A stretch of 64,000 nt of DNA from Rossellomorea marisflavi (GTDB lineage: Bacteria; Bacillota; Bacilli; Bacillales; Bacillaceae_B), in assembly GCA_003667865.1 (NCBI GenBank), contig CP033051.1, forward strand, positions 2,878,501-2,942,500, in the 5' to 3' direction. Below the pieces are notes generated by a model, which did not search any database, was not told the DNA's origin, and worked only from the letters and a program-made list of their open reading frames with translations. Shown here in pieces: positions 26,908 through 36,359 of this stretch (position 1 is the first letter of the stretch; every line of letters starts with the position of its first letter). The translations under genes and the position numbers were made by a program.

Positions 26908-27123
26908 ATGAAGGAAATTAAAGCATCGATGGCAGGTACCGTATTAAATGTATTAGTAGAAAAAGGTGAGGGAATTACAAGTGGTCAAACAGTTCTTATG
27001 CTTGAGTCAATGAAAATGGAAATTCCGGTTGAAGCAGAATTAGATGGAACAGTTGCTGAACTAAAAGTTAATGTAGGAGACTTTGTGAACGAGGGAGATG
27101 TTTTAATTTTATTTGAACAATAG
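26908..27123 (+). CDS. Biotin/lipoyl attachment carrier protein
   Basis: The 71-residue protein is a single biotinyl domain with the modification site ESMKME, lysine 36, in the centre of a beta hammerhead. It shuttles carboxybiotin between the two neighbouring enzymes. The ATG is supported by GGGAGG. Stand-alone carriers of this size (YngHB type) are distinct from the longer AccB. Confidence 0.93.
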   Translation: MKEIKASMAGTVLNVLVEKGEGITSGQTVLMLESMKMEIPVEAELDGTVAELKVNVGDFVNEGDVLILFEQ

Positions 27124-27148
27124 TACATTACATAAGGGGGAATGGTGA

Positions 27149-28690
27149 ATGACAACTTCAAAAGCAATTCAAGAAGTGCTTGAAGAAACTAGGGAACGAA
27201 TTTCTTCAGGGGGACATCCGAAATATCATGAAAAACTTAAAGAACAGAATAAATTGTTTGTGCGAGATCGCCTAGCATTACTTTTTGATAACGGACAATA
27301 TCAAGAAGACGGAATGTTTGCGAATTGTAAAGAAGAGGGGTTGCCAGCAGATGGTGTTGTTACTGCTATTGGCAAGATTTCTGGTCAAACGGTTTGTGTA
27401 ATGGCAAATGATTCAACGGTTAAAGCTGGATCATGGGGATCGCGAACAGTTGAAAAGATTATTCGTATTCAAGAAACTGCTCTTAGACTGAAGGTTCCTA
27501 TCTTATATTTAGTAGATTCTGCAGGAGCTAGAATTACAGACCAATTAGATATGTTTCCAAATAGAAGAGGCGCAGGTAAAATCTTTCATAATCAAGTAAA
27601 GCTTTCTGGAATGGTCCCGCAAGTATGTATATTATTTGGGCCATCTGCTGCTGGTGGAGCTTATATACCGGCATTTTGTGACATTGTTATTATGATAGAA
27701 GGCAATGCCTCAATGTACCTTGGTTCACCAAGGATGGCTGAGAAAGTTATTGGAGAAAAAGTTACCTTGGAAGAGATGGGTGGTGCAAGAATGCACTGTT
27801 CTGTCAGCGGATGTGGAGACTATCTTGTACATTCAGAAGAAGAGGGGATAGAAGTAGCAAAGCGTTATTTAAGCTATTTTCCAGCGAACTTCGAGAATGT
27901 GCCGGAGATTATTGAAGGGAAAGCAGCAGTAACGAAAAAAACATTAGAAGAAATCATTCCTGAACATCAGAATGCTCCATTTGATATGCACGAGGGAATT
28001 GAGGCTTTGATTGACGAAGGAAGTTTCTTTGAGATGAAAAAGCTTTTTGCTCCTGAATTGATAACTGGGTTTGCTCGTCTTGATGGAAGATCAGTAGGGA
28101 TTATTGCGAATCAACCAAAAGTAAAGGGCGGGGTGTTATTCGTAGATTCTGCTGATAAAGGAGCAAAATTTATTCAGCTATGTGATGCATTCCATATACC
28201 TATTTTATTCCTAGCAGATGTACCGGGTTTTATGATTGGTACAAAGGTAGAACGTGCAGGTATTATCCGTCATGGTGCAAAGCTGATCGCAGCTATGAGC
28301 TCAGCAACTGTTACTAAAATCTCTGTTATTGTTAGAAAAGCATATGGGGCTGGTTTGTATGCGATGGCTGGGCCTGCCTTTGATCCAGATGTTTGTATTG
28401 CACTACCAACAGCACAAATTGCTGTAATGGGTCCAGAAGCTGCCGTTAATGCGGTCTATTCTAACAAAATCCAGGCGATAGAAGATCCAAAAGAAAGAAT
28501 TGCATATGTTCAAGAAAAACAAAAAGAATATAAGGAACATATTGATATCTATAAGCTTGGATCAGAGTTAATTGTAGATGAGATTGTCTCAGCAAATGAA
28601 TTGCGTTCAGTATTAATTGATCGTTATGACCTATATTCGACAAAGGATGTTGAATTTAGTAAACGAAAGCACCCTGTATACCCAGTTTAA
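27149..28690 (+). CDS. Acyl-CoA carboxylase carboxyltransferase subunit
   Basis: The 513-residue protein holds both carboxyltransferase halves (N-half about 25-275, C-half about 275-500), with FGPSAAGGAYIPAF and KAYGAGLYAMAG forming the oxyanion loops. It transfers the carboxyl group from biotin to an acyl-CoA. Family resemblance is to PccB/YngE-type subunits; the sequence alone does not tell propionyl-, methylcrotonyl- or other acyl-CoA. It ends the three-gene operon. Confidence 0.93.
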   Translation: MTTSKAIQEVLEETRERISSGGHPKYHEKLKEQNKLFVRDRLALLFDNGQYQEDGMFANCKEEGLPADGVVTAIGKISGQTVCVMANDSTVKAGSWGSRTVEKIIRIQETALRLKVPILYLVDSAGARITDQLDMFPNRRGAGKIFHNQVKLSGMVPQVCILFGPSAAGGAYIPAFCDIVIMIEGNASMYLGSPRMAEKVIGEKVTLEEMGGARMHCSVSGCGDYLVHSEEEGIEVAKRYLSYFPANFENVPEIIEGKAAVTKKTLEEIIPEHQNAPFDMHEGIEALIDEGSFFEMKKLFAPELITGFARLDGRSVGIIANQPKVKGGVLFVDSADKGAKFIQLCDAFHIPILFLADVPGFMIGTKVERAGIIRHGAKLIAAMSSATVTKISVIVRKAYGAGLYAMAGPAFDPDVCIALPTAQIAVMGPEAAVNAVYSNKIQAIEDPKERIAYVQEKQKEYKEHIDIYKLGSELIVDEIVSANELRSVLIDRYDLYSTKDVEFSKRKHPVYPV

Positions 28691-28707
28691 TAATATAAGA
28701 ACTTGCT

Positions 28708-28743
28708 AGGCCCTTCGACTATGTGTTGGAGGGCTTCTTTTGT
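28708..28743 (+). terminator. Probable terminator after the carboxylase operon
   Basis: GGCCCTTCGA pairs imperfectly with TTGGAGGGCT and is followed by TCTTTTGT. The T run is interrupted, so the call is moderate. The following 200 bases hold only a small inverted repeat near 28790-28815 (CGGTT/AACCG). Confidence 0.55.
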
Positions 28744-28951
28744 CTAGGTGTACGACTAGTGAGTTTACGAATGAAAGTAAGGTTCCGTTCGGTTATCTAT
28801 TGAACCGAATCGTTCAATATGTCGTTCCAGTTCCCACTTCAGAGAGACAGGTTGAATATCATAAAATATTCCTGATATTTATGTACTAAAAGTGTCTTGA
28901 ATTGGAATCTTTTGATAGAATATAGGTATTACGTATGTTTGAGGGGTCGTT

Positions 28952-29857
28952 ATGAAGATAGGGATTATTGGTGCAGGTGCTATTGGACTATTATTTGCTA
29001 GTTACATCGGGGAAAAACATGATGTCTATATCGTCACAAAGTCAAAAGAGCAAGCGGAAGCGATTAACACACAAGGAATACACCGAAATGTTCAAGGGAC
29101 TAACGTTCAAACAAGGATTTCTGCAGAGTCAATATTGGAAACCGCAATACAAGCGTTACCTTTAGACTTAGTCGTTGTAGCAGTAAAGCAATATAGTATT
29201 CATTCTATTGCATCTCTTATTTCATCACTCCACCCAAGTATACCTCTATTATTTCTTCAGAACGGAATGGATCATCTAGATTTTATTCAGAGGTTACCAC
29301 AAAGTACGATTCTGTTGGGTTCTGTTGAGCATGGTGCTCAACGATTGAATCAGCATACAGTTCTACATAAGGGGATTGGTACAACGAAAGTATCTTCTTA
29401 CAAAGGGGATATAAAGAATATACTCCCTTTACTTGAATCCATGGATCCAGTGTTTGCTTTTACAATGGTTCAAAATGGTAAGGAAATGCTTTTGAAAAAG
29501 TTGTTCATCAATATATTAATCAATCCATTAACGGCTATTTCTAAAGTGAAAAATGGTCAATTATTAGCGAATCCATACTTACATGCTTTACAACATCAAT
29601 TGTACGAGGAAATGATTTCTGTGTTTCCAGACATGAAAGAGTCTGTTTCATTCGATGAGATTGTAGCAGTGTGTAGAAATACAGGGGAAAATTATTCTTC
29701 CATGTTCAAGGATATTGAAAATGGAAATAAAACGGAAGTAGAAGCTATTTTAGGGTTTGTGATCAAAGAGGCTTTATTAGAAAATGTCGAAATCCCAAAG
29801 ATTAAAATGCTCTATCAACTAGTAAAAGGTCTTGAATGGCAGAAAGGAGTGGAATGA
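28952..29857 (+). CDS. panE: 2-dehydropantoate 2-reductase
   Basis: The 301-residue ketopantoate reductase makes pantoate with NADPH for vitamin B5 and CoA synthesis. The Rossmann motif GAGAIG lies at residues 7-12, VKQYS near 76 and the substrate-helix lysine in KKLFINILINPLTAI near 180. It corresponds to B. subtilis YlbQ. GTTTGAGGGG precedes the ATG. The downstream gene begins inside its last codons. Confidence 0.92.
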   Translation: MKIGIIGAGAIGLLFASYIGEKHDVYIVTKSKEQAEAINTQGIHRNVQGTNVQTRISAESILETAIQALPLDLVVVAVKQYSIHSIASLISSLHPSIPLLFLQNGMDHLDFIQRLPQSTILLGSVEHGAQRLNQHTVLHKGIGTTKVSSYKGDIKNILPLLESMDPVFAFTMVQNGKEMLLKKLFINILINPLTAISKVKNGQLLANPYLHALQHQLYEEMISVFPDMKESVSFDEIVAVCRNTGENYSSMFKDIENGNKTEVEAILGFVIKEALLENVEIPKIKMLYQLVKGLEWQKGVE

Positions 29858-30246
29858 AAATGGCATCTTTTGTTTCTACATTTATAGCTGTATTTGTTCT
29901 TTTACCCTTTTTGGCCTATATCATTAGTTTTATTTTTATTAAAGAGATATTAAAAAGCCACAAGAGAGCTGTACAAATTTCTGCTGATATCACGACATTT
30001 CTATTGATGATATCCGTTCACTTTATCATTCTTGCAATTTGGGAGCAATCGTATTTATGGTTACTCTTTATCATAGTATTCTTAATAGGAGTTATCATTG
30101 CTCTTGTTCACTGGAAGATTCGAGGAGAGGTTGACTTTGGTCGTGTGTTTAAAGGCTTTTGGAGACTGAACTTCATCGTTTTTTCAACGGCTTACATTAG
30201 TTTGATTTTTATCGGATTGATTGTACGTATTGTTCATATGATTTAG
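29854..30246 (+). CDS. DUF3397 membrane protein
   Basis: The 130-residue protein has four hydrophobic segments (about 5-27, 44-62, 70-88, 107-127) and fits DUF3397, a family of unknown function regularly found between panE and bshC in bacilli. The ATG at 29854 overlaps the panE stop and follows AAAGGAG; a second ATG at 29860 is equally possible. Confidence 0.8.
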   Translation: MKMASFVSTFIAVFVLLPFLAYIISFIFIKEILKSHKRAVQISADITTFLLMISVHFIILAIWEQSYLWLLFIIVFLIGVIIALVHWKIRGEVDFGRVFKGFWRLNFIVFSTAYISLIFIGLIVRIVHMI

Positions 30247-30333
30247 CAATTTGAAAAGCAATATTTTTTTCTTTCTGACAGCAAGATGATATACTCTAAT
30301 GAGTATTATGGCAGAAGAAAAGGAGTCAAAACT

Positions 30334-31953
30334 ATGGCACTGGAACATGTTGAAATTCCAGCAATAAATAAATTTTCATCCATGTATTTGCAACAGCGTG
30401 AGCCTGTTACATCTTTTTTTCACTATAACATAAAGAATATGGATGTTTTTTCAAAGCGACTGGATGATTTGAAGCAAAGAGAATTTCCACGGACTGAGCT
30501 TGTAGCTTGTATTAGAGAGTATATGGAAGGGTTACCTCATTCGGAGGAAACACTTCAATCTCTTAAGAAGCTTGAAGAGAATGGTGTTGTGGTCATTGGA
30601 GGTCAACAAGCGGGTCTTCTTACAGGACCACTTTATACAATACATAAGGTCATCTCTATTATAAAGCTAGCAAAGGAGCAAGAAAAAAAGCTCCTACACC
30701 CTGTTGTGCCTGTTTTTTGGATTGCTGGTGAGGATCATGATTTTCAGGAAATTAATCATATTTTTATTGAAAAAAATGATGCGTTAGAAAAAATAGGTTA
30801 TCCTGAACGAGTGGTAGAAAAAAAGGCAGCTTCCAAAATAGAATTTACGAAAGATATTATGACGAATTGGGTTACAGATATCTTTAAAGAATTAGGTGAA
30901 ACTCCTCATACAGATTCTATCTATACTTTAATAACAACTGCGATCTCACATTCGGAATCAATAGTTGATTTTTTTGCATACATAATCATGGAATTATTTA
31001 AAGAGCAAGGACTAGTAGTGATTGATTCTGGATTCGATAGACTTCGTAAAATAGAGCAACCCTTTATGAAGCATCTTATAGAACATACAGACACAATTAC
31101 TTCTAACGTGCTAGCGCAGCAAAAAGAAATTCAAGATCATAATTTTTCGAATGTAATTGAACTCTCTAGAAGTGCAGCAAATCTTTTTATTGAAATCGAA
31201 GGTGACCGTGTTCTTCTTGAGAAACACGGTGATTTATTTGTTGATAAAAATAGAACAATCTCCTTTACGATAGAAGAGCTTTTGCAGATTCTTCATAAGA
31301 CACCTGAACGTTTTAGTAATAATGTTGTCACTAGACCTTTAATGCAAGAGTGGTTGTTTCCCTCATTAGCTTTTATTGGTGGTCCAGGTGAGATTGCATA
31401 TTGGGGAGAATTGAAACGAGTGTTTGATTGGGTAGGATTTTCAATGCCTCCAGTTGTACCAAGGTTAAATATCACGATTCTCGAAAGAGATGTAAGTAAG
31501 TATATAGAAGAGCTAGAATTAAATATTAAGACGGTGCTTACTGAAGGAATTCAGCATGTTAGAGAAGCCTATTGGAATTCCTTTCAAGATCAAGAGTTAC
31601 ATCGGTTAATTCATCAGGCAAAAGAGAATCTTTTTAAAAACTATGAAGAAATCACAGAAAAAGTAGTTTCTTTAGATAAAGGGATGCAGCCGATAATTGA
31701 GAAAAATCTTCATTTTCACCAGCAACAGTTTGATTATATTGTAAGAAAAACAGATCAATCTATTAAAGAGAAGCATCGTGTTCTATTTAGAAAGCTTTCA
31801 TTAATTGAAAATGCATTAAGACCTAATAGTGGACCCCAAGAAAGAACGATGAACCTTATGTACTTCCTAAATAGGTATGGCATAGAATTTATTGATCGGT
31901 TAATGTCGGAGCAATATGAATTTGATGGAACCCACAAGCTTTATCGAATTTAA
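30334..31953 (+). CDS. bshC: Bacillithiol biosynthesis cysteine-adding enzyme BshC
   Basis: The 539-residue enzyme adds cysteine to glucosaminyl-malate, the last step of bacillithiol synthesis, the main low-molecular-weight thiol of bacilli. The conserved GGQQAGLLTGPLYTIHK and FWIAGEDHDFQEINH lie at about 88-104 and 130-144, and a coiled coil at about 385-490. The ATG with AAAAGGAG upstream gives exactly the B. subtilis length. Confidence 0.96.
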   Translation: MALEHVEIPAINKFSSMYLQQREPVTSFFHYNIKNMDVFSKRLDDLKQREFPRTELVACIREYMEGLPHSEETLQSLKKLEENGVVVIGGQQAGLLTGPLYTIHKVISIIKLAKEQEKKLLHPVVPVFWIAGEDHDFQEINHIFIEKNDALEKIGYPERVVEKKAASKIEFTKDIMTNWVTDIFKELGETPHTDSIYTLITTAISHSESIVDFFAYIIMELFKEQGLVVIDSGFDRLRKIEQPFMKHLIEHTDTITSNVLAQQKEIQDHNFSNVIELSRSAANLFIEIEGDRVLLEKHGDLFVDKNRTISFTIEELLQILHKTPERFSNNVVTRPLMQEWLFPSLAFIGGPGEIAYWGELKRVFDWVGFSMPPVVPRLNITILERDVSKYIEELELNIKTVLTEGIQHVREAYWNSFQDQELHRLIHQAKENLFKNYEEITEKVVSLDKGMQPIIEKNLHFHQQQFDYIVRKTDQSIKEKHRVLFRKLSLIENALRPNSGPQERTMNLMYFLNRYGIEFIDRLMSEQYEFDGTHKLYRI

Positions 31954-31975
31954 AAATCATAAAATGTCATAATTT

Positions 31976-32013
31976 AAACCTTGTTTGAGTTTAAACTCGA
32001 ACAAGGTTTTTTT
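31976..32013 (+). terminator. Terminator after bshC
   Basis: AACCTTGTT and GAGTTTAAACTC pair with AACAAGGTT to form a nearly loopless stem followed by seven T residues. Confidence 0.9.
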
Positions 32014-32059
32014 CTGTTTGTTGGACCCAGTATTCGTCGATAAAAAAACTCATCAAGAA

Positions 32060-32086
32060 GAAGGATTATGAGAATGTGTAAAGAAT
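32060..32086 (+). promoter_or_regulatory. Sigma-H promoter candidate for mraZ operon, consensus match
   Basis: GAAGGATTA (32060-32068), eleven bases, AAAGAAT (32080-32086) matches RNAGGAWWW-N11/12-RNNGAAT at every defined position. Transcription would start near 32094, directly ahead of the MraZ-type direct repeats. Confidence 0.65.
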
Positions 32087-32097
32087 TTAAAATTTAT

Positions 32098-32121
32098 GTG
32101 GAGAAAAGTGGGGGGATGTGG
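32098..32121 (+). promoter_or_regulatory. MraZ operator candidate, three 10-bp-spaced GTGG repeats
   Basis: GTGG occurs at 32098, 32108 and 32118, exactly ten bases apart, with a fourth at 32139. MraZ proteins bind short G-rich direct repeats with a one-helical-turn period upstream of their own gene. This suggests autoregulation of the mraZ-rsmH-ftsL-pbpB operon. Confidence 0.6.
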
Positions 32122-32153
32122 TACATTTGTGATAGAAAGTGGGGGTAGTGCAC

Positions 32154-32585
32154 ATGTTCATGGGGGAATATCAACATAACATCGATACCAAAGGACGATT
32201 GATTATACCTGCGAAATTCAGAGAGCATCTAGGAGATAACTTTGTAATTACGCGTGGGCTTGATCAGTGTTTGTTTGGCTACCCAATGGATGAATGGAGA
32301 GCACTAGAAGAAAAACTAAAGGCGTTACCCCTAACAAAAAAAGATGCACGTGCCTTCACAAGGTTCTTCTTTTCTGGCGCAACAGAAAGTGAGTTAGATA
32401 AAACAGGACGAGTGAATATTCCTAGTCCGCTATTGCAATATGCAAAATTAGAAAAAGAATGTGTTGTTTTAGGTGTTTCCAATCGTATTGAGATTTGGAG
32501 TAAAGCATTATGGGAAGACTATTTTAGTAATTCCGAGGATTCTTTTGCAGAAATAGCGGAAAATATGATAGGATTCGATATTTAA
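32154..32585 (+). CDS. mraZ: Transcriptional regulator MraZ
   Basis: The 143-residue protein has two AbrB-like MraZ domains, each with the DxxGR signature (DTKGRL near residue 11-16 and DKTGRV near 83-88). MraZ controls the first division and cell-wall operon. It is almost colinear with B. subtilis MraZ, including FMGEYQH at the start and AENMIGFDI at the end. The ATG at 32154 is chosen from this and from the GGGGG ribosome site. Confidence 0.97.
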   Translation: MFMGEYQHNIDTKGRLIIPAKFREHLGDNFVITRGLDQCLFGYPMDEWRALEEKLKALPLTKKDARAFTRFFFSGATESELDKTGRVNIPSPLLQYAKLEKECVVLGVSNRIEIWSKALWEDYFSNSEDSFAEIAENMIGFDI

Positions 32586-32614
32586 ACCCAAATCGATTGG
32601 AAAGGTGATCCACC

Positions 32615-33547
32615 ATGTTTGAACATACTACTGTACTATTAAAGGAAACTGTTGATGGTCTCGAAGTAAAAGAAGATGGAATTTATGTAGACTGTACCTT
32701 AGGTGGGGCAGGGCATAGTGAATATCTCTTATCACAGCTTGGAGAAAATGGACATTTATATTGCTTTGATCAAGACATTACTGCGATCAATCATGCTAGG
32801 GAGAAGTTAAAAGGTTATACAGGTAACGTTACCTTTGTCCAATCCAATTTTCGAAACATACAAAAAGAATTGAATGAACTCAACGTACATAAGGTTGATG
32901 GGATTCTTTATGATCTTGGTGTCTCATCCCCACAATTAGATACACCTGAAAGAGGATTTAGCTATCATCATGATGCTCCTTTAGATATGCGTATGGATCT
33001 TGAGGGAGATGTAACAGCATTTGATGTAGTTAATCATTGGAGTTATGAAGAACTTGTGAAGATTTTCTTTCGTTACGGTGAAGAAAAGTTCTCAAAACAA
33101 ATTGTAAGGAAAATAGAAGCTGCTAGAGAATTAAAGCCAATTGAAACAACGAATGAGCTTGTAGAATTAATCAAAGAAGGAATTCCGGCACCTGCAAGAA
33201 GAAAAGGCGGACATCCAGCAAAAAGAGTGTTCCAAGCAATCAGAATTGCTGTAAATGATGAGCTAGGTGCTTTTGAGGATTCATTGGAACAAGCAATAGA
33301 GCTGCTTAATCCGAGGGGAAGAATCAGTGTGATTACATTTCATTCATTAGAAGATAGAATTTGTAAATCTGTCTTTAAGGAAATGGCATCAGGACCAGAA
33401 TTACCACCTGGACTTCCAATCATTCCTGAAGAGTATCAGCCAACGTTAAAACTAATTACTAGAAAGCCAATCGTTCCTAGTGAGGAGGAGCTTGAACGAA
33501 ATAATCGTGCACGTTCTGCCAAACTGAGGATTGCCGAAAAAAGATGA
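32615..33547 (+). CDS. rsmH: 16S rRNA (cytosine(1402)-N(4))-methyltransferase RsmH
   Basis: The 310-residue SAM-dependent enzyme methylates C1402 of 16S rRNA in the decoding centre. Visible motifs are [12 protein letters not shown] (SAM site, about 29-40), [32 protein letters not shown] and the late [10 protein letters not shown]. It was formerly MraW/YlxA. The ATG follows AAAGGTGAT. It is the second gene of the mraZ operon. Confidence 0.97.
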   Translation: MFEHTTVLLKETVDGLEVKEDGIYVDCTLGGAGHSEYLLSQLGENGHLYCFDQDITAINHAREKLKGYTGNVTFVQSNFRNIQKELNELNVHKVDGILYDLGVSSPQLDTPERGFSYHHDAPLDMRMDLEGDVTAFDVVNHWSYEELVKIFFRYGEEKFSKQIVRKIEAARELKPIETTNELVELIKEGIPAPARRKGGHPAKRVFQAIRIAVNDELGAFEDSLEQAIELLNPRGRISVITFHSLEDRICKSVFKEMASGPELPPGLPIIPEEYQPTLKLITRKPIVPSEEELERNNRARSAKLRIAEKR

Positions 33548-33574
33548 TCAAACTAGATTAGGAGGGATTATTAC

Positions 33575-33937
33575 ATGAGTAACTTAGCAAGAAAATATCA
33601 ATTGAACGAAGAGCCTAAAAGACAATATGTACCACAGCCTAGTAAGCAGCCGACTGAAAAAAAATCTGTTATCACTCCAGGAGAAAAATTTCTAGTTGCT
33701 TTAGGTGCTGCAATTATTTGTTTTTTCGCTGTTCAAATTATTACAACACAATCTTCAATATACGATGTAAATAAAGAGATTCAAGTAGTACAAGAATCAA
33801 TTCAATTGCAAGAAAAAGAGAATCGAGACCTTGAAATTCAAGTAAGTGAGCTAAGTACTTATGAAAGAATTCTTGAAAAAGCTAAGGAGCTTGGGCTAAA
33901 CTTAAAGGAACAAAACGTCAAGGTAGTGAATCAATAA
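33575..33937 (+). CDS. ftsL: Cell division protein FtsL
   Basis: The 120-residue bitopic protein has a short cytoplasmic part, a membrane segment (about 40-60) and an extracellular leucine-zipper-like coiled coil (about 65-112). It forms the FtsL-DivIC-DivIB subcomplex that activates septal synthesis. The ATG follows AGGAGGG. The stop overlaps the pbpB start by one base. Confidence 0.95.
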   Translation: MSNLARKYQLNEEPKRQYVPQPSKQPTEKKSVITPGEKFLVALGAAIICFFAVQIITTQSSIYDVNKEIQVVQESIQLQEKENRDLEIQVSELSTYERILEKAKELGLNLKEQNVKVVNQ

Positions 33938-36141
33938 TGAACAATAAAAGACCAGGAATGAATATAGGGGCGGCCGTTTTATTTGTGTTTTTTGGTCTCC
34001 TCTTTTTTCTTTTAATATACCGCTTTGTTTCTATTCAAATTACAGGAGAAGCTGAAGGAAAAGCGTTAGCTGCAAAAGCTTCTGAAATTTACCTGAAGAG
34101 TAGAGTTCTTGAAGCAAAAAGAGGAACAATCTATGACCAAAAAGGAGAAGTAATCGCTGAAGATACTTCTGCTTTTAAATTAATTGCAATACTTGATGAA
34201 TCTGTATCATCAGATCCCAAAAACCCAAAGCATGTTGTTGATATTGAAAAAACGGCACAGGTTCTTTCTGAATACATTGACCTTAGTGTAAGTGAAATTC
34301 GTGAAAAGCTAGACAACAATGAACTTTTTCAAGTGGAATTTGGAAATGCTGGTAGAGATATTTCTCATCAAATAAAAAAAGAGATTGAAGCAGAAAAGCT
34401 ACCAGGGATCACGTTCATTAAAGAATCAAAGAGGTTCTATCCAAATGGGGTATTCTCATCACACCTTGTTGGCTTTGTGCAAGAAAAAGAAGTTGATAAA
34501 GGTACTACGATTACAGAAGGTGTAATGGGTATTGAAAACAGCTTTAATGAGCTATTAAAAGGTGAAGATGGAACGTTAGAATATAAGAGTGATGTGTGGG
34601 GCTATATTCTTCCTAATTCAGAAGAACATCTAACCCCACCAAAAGATGGGAAGGATCTTTATCTAACTATAGATAAAAAAATTCAAACGTTCTTAGAGGA
34701 AGCAATGAATCAGGTAGTTGTTGATCATAAGCCTAAGAAGATACTAGCTGTAGTTGCAGACCCGAAAACAGGTAAAATCTTGGGTATGGCTCAAAGACCG
34801 ACTTTTCATCCAGATAGCAGAGAAGGAATCGATGGGAATTGGACCAATCAAATTGTAGAATCAAGCTATGAGCCTGGATCTACGATGAAAACCTTTTCGC
34901 TTGCAGCTGCAGTAAACGAAGGTGTATTTAACCCTAATGAAAAATATGAATCTGGTAAATATTATGTTGAAGGGGTTCCATCTCCAATTAAAGACTGGAA
35001 TAATGGTCAAGGGTGGGGGGTAATCCCTTACTTGGAAGGAGTGCAACGTTCTTCAAATGTTGCCTTCGCCAATTTACTTGAAAAAATTGGTGAAGACAGA
35101 TATAGACAATACTTAGACTTGTTTGGATTTGGAAACCCTACAGGTATAGATATACCAAATGAAAATCCAGGTCAGATCCTCTATAACTATCAAATTGAAA
35201 AAGTAACGACCATTTTTGGACAAGGTACAACGGTTACACCATTACAGCTTATTCAGGCGGAAACAGCTATAGCAAATGGTGGTAAGATGATGAAGCCGTA
35301 TGTTATTGATAAAGTAGTAGACCCAAAGACTGGTGAAATAATAGAAGAAACTAAACCTACTGTTGTTGGTGAACCGATTACTAAAGATGCAGCAGAAAAG
35401 GTTAGAGAATATTTAGCTTCTACGGTTACTTCTGAGGCTGGAACAGGTAGGATTTTTGCTATAGATGGATACAATGTAGCTGGTAAATCCGGTACAGCAC
35501 AAATTCTTGATAAAGAAAACGGGGGTTATATGATAGGGAAAGAAAATTACTTGTTTTCTTTCCTAGGCATGGCACCGGCTGAAGATCCGCAGTTAATTGT
35601 CTATGTTGCTGTACTTCAGCCTGAATTAAAAGCTACAGAAATTGGTTCTGATCCTGTTTCAAAGATTTTTAATCCGGTTATGCTTAATAGCTTGAAGTAT
35701 CTAAATATAAAACCAGAAGAAAAAATTGAAATTAATAAGCACTCAATGCCTTCAGTTAAAGGGCTATCTGTTGAAAATGCAAAAACAGTTATTGAAAAAA
35801 TGGGAGTTCAGCCTATTCTTATTGGGAATGGATCAAAAATTGTAGAACAACAAGTCAAACCTAAAGAAGAAATTTTAGAAAGAGAAAAAGTGATTCTTCT
35901 TACAGATGGTGAAATGACAATTCCGGATATGACAGGATGGTCAATGCGTGATGTTCTAAAGGTGGCAAACCTTACTGGATTAAAGCTAAATGTTACGGGG
36001 AGTGGTTTTGTATCAAGTCAAAATATTGCTCCGAATTCTCCAGTGCAAAAAAATGATCCACTCGTTGTAACACTATCACCACCTGCAGCTAATCAGGAGA
36101 ATAGTACCGATAACATCGAAGAGGATGCCCCGCTCAATTAA
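33937..36141 (+). CDS. pbpB: Penicillin-binding protein 2B, septal transpeptidase
   Basis: The 734-residue class B penicillin-binding protein has an N-terminal membrane anchor (about 8-28), a pedestal domain, a transpeptidase domain with catalytic serine 315 in STMK, then SSN and KSGTAQ, and two C-terminal PASTA domains (about 605-665 and 666-720). With FtsW it makes septal peptidoglycan and is essential for division. It is coupled to ftsL and followed by a terminator. Confidence 0.96.
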   Translation: MNNKRPGMNIGAAVLFVFFGLLFFLLIYRFVSIQITGEAEGKALAAKASEIYLKSRVLEAKRGTIYDQKGEVIAEDTSAFKLIAILDESVSSDPKNPKHVVDIEKTAQVLSEYIDLSVSEIREKLDNNELFQVEFGNAGRDISHQIKKEIEAEKLPGITFIKESKRFYPNGVFSSHLVGFVQEKEVDKGTTITEGVMGIENSFNELLKGEDGTLEYKSDVWGYILPNSEEHLTPPKDGKDLYLTIDKKIQTFLEEAMNQVVVDHKPKKILAVVADPKTGKILGMAQRPTFHPDSREGIDGNWTNQIVESSYEPGSTMKTFSLAAAVNEGVFNPNEKYESGKYYVEGVPSPIKDWNNGQGWGVIPYLEGVQRSSNVAFANLLEKIGEDRYRQYLDLFGFGNPTGIDIPNENPGQILYNYQIEKVTTIFGQGTTVTPLQLIQAETAIANGGKMMKPYVIDKVVDPKTGEIIEETKPTVVGEPITKDAAEKVREYLASTVTSEAGTGRIFAIDGYNVAGKSGTAQILDKENGGYMIGKENYLFSFLGMAPAEDPQLIVYVAVLQPELKATEIGSDPVSKIFNPVMLNSLKYLNIKPEEKIEINKHSMPSVKGLSVENAKTVIEKMGVQPILIGNGSKIVEQQVKPKEEILEREKVILLTDGEMTIPDMTGWSMRDVLKVANLTGLKLNVTGSGFVSSQNIAPNSPVQKNDPLVVTLSPPAANQENSTDNIEEDAPLN

Positions 36142-36148
36142 TTGATCG

Positions 36149-36194
36149 TAAAAAAGCTAATTCATTGAGTGTTACTCATGAGTTAGCTTTTTTA
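36149..36194 (+). terminator. Terminator after pbpB
   Basis: AAAAAGCTAA and CATTGAGT pair with ACTCATGAG and TTAGCTTTTTT to form a long imperfect stem with a T run, separating the mra operon from the sporulation-controlled spoVD. Confidence 0.85.
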
Positions 36195-36298
36195 TTTAAC
36201 CATATTAATAAATGAAGGTTACGTTTTGAGGGTTTACTAAGCTTATTAAAAGATATGACATCCTGTTGTAATCAACGCGCTTTAAGAAGCCCTTTCTA

Positions 36299-36327
36299 GC
36301 ATATCCCTTTTGGTACAAGCATATAAT
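36299..36327 (+). promoter_or_regulatory. Sigma-E promoter candidate for spoVD
   Basis: GCATATC (36299-36305), fourteen bases, CATATAAT (36320-36327) matches the sigma-E consensus KMATATT-N14-CATACAAT at six of seven and seven of eight positions. It lies 33 bases before the GTG of spoVD, a mother-cell gene under sigma-E in B. subtilis. Confidence 0.7.
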
Positions 36328-36359
36328 GGAACGAGCCATAGAAGGGGAGGTTCGATTCC

